Assembly: GCA_963855995.1 (NCBI GenBank)
Contig: OY979723.1
Location: 4,376,884 to 4,440,883, forward strand
Reading direction: 5' to 3'
Source: Muricea muricata
Taxonomy: Eukaryota; Cnidaria; Anthozoa; Malacalcyonacea; Plexauridae
DNA: 64,000 nt
The notes under the pieces were generated by a model. The model saw only the letters and a list, made by a program, of their open reading frames with translations. It was not told the DNA's origin and searched no databases. The translations under genes and the position numbers were made by a program. Shown here in pieces: positions 55,801-64,000 of this stretch (position 1 is the stretch's first letter; each line of letters begins with the position of its first letter).

Positions 55801-58797
55801 GTAGAAGCAATTTTGTAGCATTCTGTGAGTAAATATGACCCCCAAAATGATGCTTTTCTGACATGGAAAATAGTTGTTCGGAGCCGCTTCGGTTCGGTCA
55901 GATGAAACCTTTCATATTTTTTCAAAAATAATATTTGGCTACCTTATAACAATATTTTTTACAAAGAGGTGGGTCCCTTTTTAAAGTGCTTATGCAACGA
56001 AATTTCACCCTAAAGTTTTTTGACCTCAGTGTAGAGAGAACGTAAAATGCGTTGGTAACTTCTTTTACAGAAGTTCATTGTCTGGCTTCTTTCGTGAGAA
56101 ATTTAGCTTTGAATAATATGCAAATATCATACTTATGACATCATAGTGCATAATGTATTTTAATACAACATAGATTTTTCGAACAATTTAATTTTGTCGA
56201 ACAAAATTCCAAAATTATAACTTACAAATTCTGATTTGCTGTATTTTAGTGCAACTTTTGGAAATTTATTGTGGATACTTTAAGAAAAATTCCTACAGCA
56301 CTAAAAACTCATTATGCACTGTGATGTCATAAGTATGATATTTTCATATTATTCAAAGCCAAATTTCTCCCGAAAGAAGCAAAACGAAGAACTTCTGTAA
56401 AAGAAGTTACCAAGCCATTTTACGTTAACTTAACACTGGCGCCATAAAACTTTGGGGTGAAATTTCGTTGCATAAACACTTTAAACAGTTTCATCGTTCT
56501 TCTTTTACGACTTAAATTTAAAAACGCTTTATTGTCTTAAAACGATTCGAGACTTTGAAATATTTAATCTTATTTACGACGTTCCTTTGGTCCTTATAGG
56601 ATTAATGATGGTAAATAAGAGCATTAAAGTTTTTTAGCTATTCATAGATTTCTCGGCATTTTGATTATGCGGACGGTAGCGTAAGTAACTTGAGGTGGGT
56701 TCGACTTTGGACGCACCGCCTCCTTTAGTAAATAAGAAAGCGGCTAATACGCTAGGTATAGGATAAATCGTTTACTTTACCTTAAGTACTCCCCCTGCTT
56801 TATAACCATCAAAATTATTTCCGTTGTTGCTGAAAGAAATCTTGTAAGCCGTAACATACTGATTAAGTGGTCCTAGACCTTGAGTACTTATTCCCGTGAT
56901 GATGGACGTTTGTTGAAAATCCACTTGCAACCATTGATTCGTATTCCTTAACCCTGCGGCCCATCCTTTCCCAATTCTGTTCAGTCTTGCAAAAGATGGT
57001 GGAATGCCATTATAATGGCTTGATGCCGATATTTGATCATTGCCAATTTTACCATTCTCCATTCCCAGAGCTTTCGTACATTCTATGACGGATTAAAAAC
57101 ATTAATATTAGGTATTCAGTGGACTACCATAAAAACCCTGACCAATATTAAAATGGGTACGTAAAGCGTGCATATGTCTACTGTGACTTTATATATGGGT
57201 GACAGACAAATGTCAGAGACTTTTTATTTGAAACAATAAAATCAATGAAAAATATTTATTTTAAACCACTGTTGGTCATTGTTATTTGCCAGTAACATAC
57301 ACAAGCCCGCTTTGAATTATGGGCAAAAAATCCCAAAAAACTTTTAATTAATATTTAATTAGTATATCATGTTTCCTCCCTGTATTTATACAGGGTGTAT
57401 AAAAAAAGTAGACTAATCTGAAATTGCTCTCTGTTTCGCGAAGCGCCTCAATGTGCGATGTTTTTTTATTAAAATAGATGGTTTTGGTACTTATAATCTA
57501 GAATAAACCGGAAACATGCCAAATTTAAAGCTTCAATATCCGGGGGGTCTGTCTTTTACGGCAATTTGAATATGCCTTGCGCACAAAACTTAAATGCTTA
57601 CAAGTAATTTTAACTTAGTAGATGGAAAATTTGACGGGTGTTGTATTGCTGTACAAAATTTCAGAAGATTTGCTAGAGTCTAAGCCGTTCAAAACGTCGC
57701 GCGAACTTCCACATTTTTAGTTTATGTATCTACTTAATTTGCATACAACTCCCATAAGGGACATTTAATTAAAATTAGAACATTTCTTCAGAAAAACGAT
57801 TCTTATTAAGAAAAATATACGTTCGCATGACGTTTTGAATGGCTTAAACTCAATCAAATTTCTTGAAACTTTGAACAGCAATAAAACACCTAACATATTT
57901 TCTACCTACCAATTCAAAATTAATTTTGAGCGCAAGTCATTTTTAATGTGTTTCAAAAAACACACACCCCTGGGCTTGAAACATTTAAATTTCCGACTAT
58001 TTTTATTTATTCTACACCGTTAGTACCCAACCAATGTATATTGATAAAAACTTCATACTTCAAGCCGCCTTGCGAGGTTGAAAACCGTTTCAACATTGTC
58101 TACTTTTTTTATACACCCTATATATCCTATAGTATGCAATATTGTCATCATTTCATTCTTGATGATGAGTAATTAAAGAATAGCAAAAACGTTGAAATAA
58201 AAATGTTGTATGCGTTGAAAAAAATAATTACAAACCTGGTTGCAGTTGAGGTATTGCCATCTAAAAATAACCCAAATAAGTTTAGCGATAATATTAATAT
58301 TTTAGTAAGCGCTTACAGTAAAGAAGTGGCTTTGTTGATCTTAAGGCAATCAGTTCAATGGCAGTATTGGAAATATTTATCAAATAGGTAGGAAAAAAAA
58401 TTAAATTAGCAAAGCATTAGGTTAATATTCGACCATTTTTTTCATTTAGCGTCCTTCCTTGATTTTTTGTACAAGCATTTTATCCTTATCCATTCTTGCT
58501 AACTATTTTATTGCTTGCATTATCAGAGGTTGTTTGTATTGTTTTGTCACAATAAGTCTTCATAGTTTTTTCTTACCTGTTCCAAGTCTATATAAAAGAT
58601 CCACTCTCCCTTTGCACCAGTTTTTTGATCTCTTGCCTCAGTTTTATTACTGACTTGGCAGTTAATAGCATATTTGATTGATTTAGGTCTGTAGTTGTAA
58701 CCGACACATGTTGATGTTTGGAGACATTTTAACGAACATTCAACCTGAGAATGGACTGAATGACTGGATACAATATCTTGTTCTGGCAATGTGTCTC
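52856..58797 (-). CDS. Secreted PAN plus F5/8 type C protein, three exons seen
   Basis: Exon 58577-58797 (phase 1 start, acceptor AAAACAG, donor CAG/GTAAGA) encodes the PAN-like module DIVSSHSVHSQVECSLKCL, TCVGYNY, NCQVSNK. Exon 56781-57082 (phase 1 to 0) encodes the discoidin start CTKALGMENGKIGNDQISAS, NQWLQVDFQQTSIITGISTQ, KAGGVLK. Exon 52856-52999 (phase 0, acceptor TCTTCAAG) encodes VFQGNSDRNTIVHNDITPAI, NPTGWHWWIAMKVEFYGCFY and a stop. The last two join cleanly into one complete F5/8C domain ending with the usual Cys. The PAN exon ends in phase 0 while the discoidin exon starts in phase 1, so at least one more exon is expected between 57082 and 58577. The first (signal) exon was not found. 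The 3.8-kb intron holds a LINE and two DNA elements; the other intron holds a mariner-like element. Likely an extracellular adhesion or recognition protein. Confidence 0.78.
53782..53830. repeat. Perfect 23-bp-arm hairpin plus a third copy
   Basis: AGGAAATGAAGTTTGGCGAA (arm 53782-53804) is followed after 3 bp by its exact complement (53808-53830). A third copy of the arm in direct orientation lies at about 53870-53891, and a partial one at 53843-53857. Confidence 0.92.
53831..55769 (+). pseudogene. LINE reverse transcriptase (CR1/L2-type)
   Basis: 53846-54325 has KKSSGLKNIHTRFLKAGADV and VTPLRKSGSLSDPNNFRPI. 54360-54600 has SSFRLGHSTATCLF-like, LDLSKAFDLIDHTIL and a stop after KSFGI. 54627-54827 has RRGVQQESVSGPLLFL and YAYDTAIFF, where the catalytic ADD is changed to AYD. 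54942-55571 is open for 209 codons with IKYLGLIMDNNLNWHDHI, CDVVWSNADKTHLQRLLRLQ and ends with YWRETKQYV. The 3' end is AATAAAGTTTATTATTATTA at 55749-55769. Dead copy, 5'-truncated. Confidence 0.88.
55985..56480. mobile_element. TTAA-type foldback MITE (496 bp)
   Basis: Ends AGTGCTTATGCAACGAAATT and complement (aatttcgttgcataaacact). Arms of about 170 bp are similar throughout. TTAA lies directly outside both ends (55981-55984 and 56481-56484). Non-coding. Confidence 0.92.
57391..58120. mobile_element. Mariner-like element (730 bp), non-coding
   Basis: The left end CAGGGTGTATAAAAAAAGTA and the right-end complement tactttttttatacacccta match except for the last base; TA lies outside both. Long imperfect inverted arms extend inward (ccaaatttaaagcttcaata against gcttgaaacatttaaatttc). 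No transposase ORF. Confidence 0.85.
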
Positions 58798-60641
58798 CTG
58801 TTTTTATTAAAAAGAAAAAACGTGGAAATTGATGTAAGATATGAATCAGCAGGAAATTGATAGCTTGCCTTTTAAAGAGCTTGAAATATCAAGAAGTTTC
58901 CATTGCAGCGGATATAATGGTATAAAATCGCAAGTACTACAGCCCACTATGTCAATTACGCCTTTGTTCAACCTTCCTAGGATGATATACAATTCAATTA
59001 TACTGAATATGGTTTGAATAAGCTAGTAAAATGTGGATGAGCTCCATGAGGACTGCCATCTGTGGATAAATATTTTCACCCCATACAACCCCCCCCCCCC
59101 CCATAAAAACAAAAAAACATGCGCGTCGTATAACTCTTTGAAGATACGATCGATATAAAATAGATAGTTACGTATAACTATGACAAATCTAGAAGATTTT
59201 TTTCGCTTTGGTGCAAGTAACGCAAATTATTTCCAAGTAGTTATGAAGTGTAATCGTCGCTACTCGTTGCTTTAATCGTCAATAATCGAATTAATGTCGC
59301 TTGATCTCACTGGTGACGTTACATGCATGCACATGCATATTCTTTGAAGTTTAAATTTTTATTGAAATGGATCTAGTACAACAATAACTACAGTACAGTA
59401 GTACACTGGCATTTTAAACTTTTCACCTACATAAAATAAAGACCGATTACATATAAGGGGTGGACAAGAGTATAATAAAAAAGTTACTCCGAATAAAGTG
59501 TGCATATTAACAACACAATTTATGAATTGTATGATATTTAATAATGAATATTTAATTTTATGAATGAACACAATTTGATTCATCGTCAGCAGTGTTATTA
59601 AGATATCAATGTATTTTTGCTGTATTATTTTTGCTGAGACTATTAGCCGGGAAAAGATTTTACAAAAAGTATCCCCTTAAAAAATTGTTTATCTGGTCCA
59701 TAATGGATATATATCAGGAAAATGATCATATAAAATGAAACATTTTACATCTAAAATTTTCTCAGTATCTTATGGTAAAGTTTCAAATACATTCTAGTTT
59801 TCTAAAAAGTTGTTGTATTCTACAAGGCATGACAACTTGTTCCCGACTCAAAACACCTACACTTTTGCGTTTTATCCCGTCCCCCCCCCCCCCCCTCCTC
59901 GCTTTGAATTTCTAGCTCATTATTACCTCACATGAACGAAAAATTGGTTGAACTTTTCAAACAAAAGCCATCATTGTTTATGAGTCGTTCTTAAGAAAAC
60001 CAATTTCTATCATTAATTGTCTTTCATTGTTATAACCAACCATTCACAAAGCATGTTAGCATAGGTTGGTGGCGACTTAGGTAATTTAATAAATTCGACC
60101 TGCCAAAGGAAAATTCAGCTGTCGAAATGTAGTAATTGGACTTGAAGCAAAATTTGAACACTCAAACTTGGCTTAATAGCTTAAGCTGATTGGGATTTTA
60201 TTATAATGTCTGCCACGTGTCTATATTGTAGCATTTATTTTATTTTATTTTATTTCGTCATTAACGCATTTGTCTAATCACTCAGCGATGTTGCGTAAAA
60301 TTTTATGGTGCACTGCTCTATTCTTTTATGCCAAGACGTCTTTATGCTATGCGCATATATTAATTTCAATTGGAGGTTTTTATACATTTACTTCATAATG
60401 ATGTCTAGACGAGATACGAACATACATATGGATATATATAAGACTGGATAGTGCATCGTAGTACAAGACACAAATAAAATTAAAGCCGTAAACACGTCAT
60501 TTTTCGGGATCGGCGGCCTTGTTGAATTGCCCCAACCCAGAAGTGAATCGGTGTAGTTTCTTTCAGGAAACCATGGTTAATAGACCTAGATGGCTAGGCT
60601 AGTCAGCAAACTTCAAAGGGAACGGCTAAGTATGTCGAGAA
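58798..60641. other. No gene recognised; C homopolymers
   Basis: Contains two long C runs (59089-59102, 59881-59895). A minus ORF at 59359-59583 is unassigned. No signal exon for the PAN gene was recognised here. Confidence 0.4.
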
Positions 60642-60841
60642 CTAATTGTATTTGCGTCACGTAACGAGTAAAGTGGGTGCGCTTGTGATGAGTGATTATA
60701 AAAGATATGAACGAGATCTTAATATGGAAACAAAATGTCATATTCCAAAAGGCTACTGGGTTTCTTACATTAAGATGGACAAGGAAACAGGAAGCGAACA
60801 CACAAGTAAACCTATTTTGAACGTTGGAGCGAGAGGAAAAT

Positions 60842-61211
60842 ATGGAAGAAAGCGAGCGTAGTGAGCAGGTTTTGACAGAGATATCAGGGACGAAGGCGAA
60901 AACATTTTATCGCATCTTTGATGCTTCTGTTGCTCTAACGGAAATACAGTCCGACCAATTAGTTACTGAAACCTCCGAAGCTCTAAAAGAAATTATTGGC
61001 GAGCGAGAGGGGTTTTTCCTGTAGTCAGTGCGAGAAAGTGTGGACGTATAAGGGGGGGGGGGGGGGGGGTTGACAAGACACGCAAGATGGAAACACCCTG
61101 ACGATAAATAAGACAAAACTCGCGCTGCGTTAGCTAAAGAGGCCATGGCCTCCATTATTGAATCCATAAAAGTCAAACTCAAAAGAGGAGAACTTGTATG
61201 GAACAAAAATT
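60842..61211 (+). pseudogene. C2H2 zinc-finger protein, broken
   Basis: ATG at 60842 opens MEESERSEQVLTEISGTKAK, TFYRIFDASVALTEIQSDQL, EIIGEREGFFL and then a stop. In the next frame CSQCEKVWTYK and, after an 18-G run (61052-61069), LTRHARWKHPDDK give one C2H2 finger (C-x2-C, H-x4-H). After a further stop, AALAKEAMASIIESIKVKLK follows, to a TAA at 61209-61211. The G run sits inside the finger and may be an expansion or an assembly artefact. Function unknown; single fingers of this kind occur in domesticated transposon genes, but that is only a guess. An upstream ORF (60646-60861, YKRYERDLNMETKCHIPKGY) overlaps by 20 bases and is unassigned. Confidence 0.6.
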
Positions 61212-62486
61212 AATGCTATTGTTCCCTCTTAAAAATTAATGTCATTGTTGACTTTACACAACATTCTGTCCGAAAGAGCAATCAAGACAAACTTCTAAAA
61301 TGTTTTTATGGCTTGATTCCTCAATTGAAGTTATTGCTCATGGGATGGCGTATATTCAAGTAACAAAATTTTGCGTTGAATATACGTCCCTCACCCCCCC
61401 CCAAAAAAATGTCGCAGAATCACAAATATTTACCATCCATTCTTTCTTAATGTAATTTTGAATTTCATATGCTATATATTTGGCGATATTGTAAGATAAT
61501 TGTTTTATATTTACACTAAAATCCAAACACCTGCAAAAATCATAAAAAAAACCTAGCTAGGCAATGATGCAGATCATACAATTGCATTGTATCAACTGTG
61601 AACCACTTAAGGCTGATAGGAGAAAGATAAACCTAAAATAATGCACAAAATTTTAAATAAAATGGGTCCGACTGTTTCAGCAGTTTGAATGAGGCACACG
61701 ATATCGCAAGCGGTATTGTAATAAGGTTTCGAACCTACGAACCAAATATGAAATACATAAATGTCTGTGGCTAAATCTAAGTTAAGAATAAGACAAATTA
61801 TATATACTTAACGTACTTACACTGTGGCCTCTCATAAAGTCCAAGCTAAATGCTAAATGTCTCATCGGAGAAAGCTTCGACAGTTCTCAACGGAGACTAT
61901 AAAACGCACCAGTCCGACAGTTCTCAACGGATAAATTTCAATCTACTATATCGCATGCATAACTATAAACTGACTAATTATTCTATATTTTTCCTTTTTG
62001 CGGGAAAGTCTAATTACAGTCTCAAGGGTTCCAGGGGTCTTCAAGGGTAAAACCACGTACTAACAATATGAAAATAGTTCATTTATCATGGGACATTCCG
62101 TTTAAACTCTATTCCGAAAAAACTTAGGACAAGTACATCCTTAACTTTGTTCCAACATAAAATCGCTACGTGCATTGAAATATAGAGGTAAAATCATGCG
62201 ATGCGCGTTTTTATATGTGCCTGTAAATATGCTAATTATTATCTAATGCGTACTAACTAAATTTGTAAATACTATATAGTTTCTATAGTTTTTATATAGT
62301 TTCTATACTCTATAGTTTCTTACATCTGTTTTCTTCATTTTCATATGTAAAATTCTCTGAACACGCTCCTCGTGGAAATCAGTTTCGGACAACGGGGTCG
62401 GCGTTTATAAAAAGTTACTACTAAAGATTTCAACATAAACACCGCGCTATGACAAATATAAATTAGCGCGGTTCTGCCTCAATATA
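61212..62486. other. No gene recognised
   Basis: AT-rich with short ORFs. A local repeat (tccgacagttctcaacgga, around 61870-61932) is present twice within 60 bp. Confidence 0.4.
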
Positions 62487-62985
62487 TACAACCATTTGCA
62501 AGCTACCGTTCACCGTGCATTGAAAACAACGTTTTAAAAAGTTATGAAGAGCATGTTAGTCAGTTGAAACTTATTAGTTTCAGCTGTCAAACTTGTAAGT
62601 TTTGAACGCGTAACTTGTAGTTTTGTGCGCGTAACTTGAAGTTTTGGTGCCGTAACTTGTAGTTTTGATGCCATAACTTGTAGTTTTGATGCCATAACTT
62701 GTAGTTTTGATGCCGTAACTTGTAGTTTTGAAGTTACGACAAGTTACGACAAGTTACGACATCAAAACTACAAGTTATGGCATCAAAACTACAAGTTATG
62801 GCATCAAAACTGCAAGTTACGGCACCAAAACTTCAAGTTACGCGCACAAAACTACAAGTTACGCGTTCAAAACTTACAAGTTTGACAGCTGAAACTAATA
62901 AGTTTCAACTGACTAACATGCTCTTCATAACTTTTTAAAACGTTGTTTTGAATGCACGGTGAACGGTAGCTTGCAAATGGTTGTA
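62487..62985. repeat. 499-bp near-perfect inverted repeat with internal 21-bp tandem units
   Basis: Arms 62487-62725 and 62750-62985 are complementary with about two or three mismatches in roughly 230 bp. Each arm includes tandem units GTAACTTGTAGTTTTGATGC with variants (four to six per arm), and the unique outer part runs tacaaccatttgcaagctac to gttttaaaaagttatgaaga. The centre has three short gttacgacaa units. Confidence 0.96.
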
Positions 62986-63252
62986 ACGCGTTTGTTCAAG
63001 ACAAACTAGATTTCGTCGTTTATTCATCGAAACACAGTGTACTTTGAAACGCTGTATGCATGGGTTCTCAAATAGATTAATGCTGAACTCCACATTTGTA
63101 GATTTTTGTCTAGTCCTTAATAAAATTCTAAGCCATTCTTTGCGAGCATTTCCCTTCTTAAACTTGATTGCTATATCTTCAACGTCGGCTGCGGGAACAA
63201 CAGGGATTTTAATTGATTGCGAATTGATCTGTTCTGCTTGTCGGTTAGCCAT
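62935..63252 (-). CDS. Hypothetical protein, 105 codons
   Basis: ATG at 63252 gives MANRQAEQINSQSIKIPVVP, then VEDIAIKFKKGNARKEWLRI and SINLFENPCIQRFKVHCVSM, ending at 62935. Composition is protein-like (mixed charged and hydrophobic, not low complexity), but no domain is recognised and no partner exon was found. The last 17 codons lie inside the right arm of the inverted repeat. An upstream in-frame ATG exists at 63273. Confidence 0.35.
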   Translation of the reverse strand: MANRQAEQINSQSIKIPVVPAADVEDIAIKFKKGNARKEWLRILLRTRQKSTNVEFSINLFENPCIQRFKVHCVSMNKRRNLVCLEQTRYNHLQATVHRAFKTTF

Positions 63253-63830
63253 ACAAAGCACAATTAGAGCCAACTATTCTACTTAATATTTTTATGAGAC
63301 CTTAGCTATGTGTTTGCATACTAAACTCTAAAACAAGGTTTTTCGAACGCATTGTATGAACAAAGAATTTGTAAATAGCTTTTTCGAAACACGACACCCC
63401 TTTCTTCATCACGTAACCAAAAATATAAAAAATGAACAATAACATATTTATAACGTGACCGAGCTATAACCTAACCATCTAGGTCTATAAAACGTACGAA
63501 AATTTACCTCTATAAAAGCTAATAGCTTAAAACGTACCAGTGAATTCTTATTTCAAAAAGAAAACCATACATCCTGTAATAGAAATCTATAGCATTTCTA
63601 CTCATCCAGCCAACACGGCTGCAAATCCAAAAATATGACGTAATGCGGCTTCAAAACCCAACAATATGGTCGCCACCAACCCTACACTAACTGTCTTTGT
63701 GAGTGGTTAGTTATAATAGTGAAAAACAATAAACTATAGAAATTCGCTTTCTGAAGAACGTGTTATAAATTTTGTTTTATTGGATATATATGCGAGGTAG
63801 AGGAATCTTTACAGGTGTTAATTCTATAGT

Positions 63831-63953
63831 TCAATAGTCGTCTTCTTCTTCTGAGTTTGTTGGTCTGTCTTTCTTTTTCTGTCGGCTCATTTGAGTAGAG
63901 TTTTCACTTCTCGGCTGCTCAGCAACTACTACTGAAATCCAGCTGGGGCGATC
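63831..63953 (-). CDS. Possible terminal coding exon at the right edge
   Basis: The minus strand reads DRPSWISVVVAEQPRSENST, QMSRQKKKDRPTNSEEEDDY and a TGA at 63831-63833, a hydrophilic acidic tail of the kind seen at gene ends. An AG just upstream (about 63954) could be a splice acceptor, but it lacks a pyrimidine tract. The next frame (HVYDKCYNHYYKRIAPAGFQ) is also open up to the window end, so the call is tentative. Confidence 0.3.
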   Translation of the reverse strand, partial: DRPSWISVVVAEQPRSENSTQMSRQKKKDRPTNSEEEDDY

Positions 63954-64000
63954 CTTTTATAGTAATGGTTGTAGCATTTGTCGTACACGTGAACAAAAAG

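Larger units (their letters stand above)
53760..55980. mobile_element. Inverted-repeat element enclosing a LINE
   Basis: AAAGGGACCCACCTCTATGT at 53760-53779 faces its complement acaaagaggtgggtcccttt at 55961-55980 (19 of 20). Between them lie a hairpin (53782-53830), a LINE (53831-55769) and about 190 bp of unassigned DNA. No target duplication could be assigned. Located in an intron of the PAN/F5-8C gene. Confidence 0.6.

Overview
The window looks like AT-rich, intron-containing, repeat-dense DNA from a marine invertebrate. A cnidarian, probably an anthozoan, is the best guess. The reasons are the mix of Penelope-like, DIRS, BEL/Pao, Crypton and CR1/L2-type elements, a DUF4806 gene, PAN plus F5/8C (discoidin) secreted-protein exons with cnidarian-style symmetric phases, and many hAT-, TTAA- and mariner-type MITEs. 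No bacterial operon, tRNA, rRNA or CRISPR array was seen. The assignment is by eye, without database searches. Host-gene content is low: (i) a seven-exon DUF4806-type gene at 1159-4088 with two apparent single-base frameshifts; (ii) three minus-strand loci of one family of secreted PAN/apple and F5/8 type C proteins at 5428-5983, 31153-32172 (broken) and 52856-58797; (iii) a two-exon coiled-coil gene at 48055-48443 that lies inside an inverted-repeat element; (iv) a broken C2H2 zinc-finger gene near 60842-61211. Layout: 1-900 LINE reverse transcriptase (minus); 1159-4088 DUF4806 gene; 5428-5983 PAN gene; 7777-8757 LINE 5' half with a 2A-like motif; 9970-15845 a Penelope-like element split by a 5.0-kb inverted-repeat element (10383-15391) that carries a six-exon gene for a FEN/XPG-like (PIN) nuclease with a CXC/tesmin zinc domain; 15880-17690 a decayed Crypton tyrosine recombinase; 18566-21782 an inverted-repeat element hosting a LINE; 21790-28200 a BEL/Pao element inserted in a DIRS element and then broken by an internal inversion; 31-35 kb broken discoidin exons and a LINE; 35499-39570 a 4.1-kb inverted-repeat element without a transposase; 43260-44260 LINE endonuclease; 45387-52689 a cluster of MITEs and foldbacks; 52856-58797 the third PAN/F5-8C gene with LINE and DNA-element insertions in its introns; 60-64 kb a zinc-finger pseudogene and a 499-bp near-perfect inverted repeat. 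Most of the sequence is therefore a nested record of transposition. The two most notable structures are the 5.0-kb element, whose nuclease plus CXC gene is not one of the standard transposase types I know, and the BEL/DIRS locus, where a shared GGTGT duplication at oppositely oriented LTRs proves one insertion followed by inversion. Almost every coding region in the mobile elements carries stops or frameshifts, so most copies are dead.
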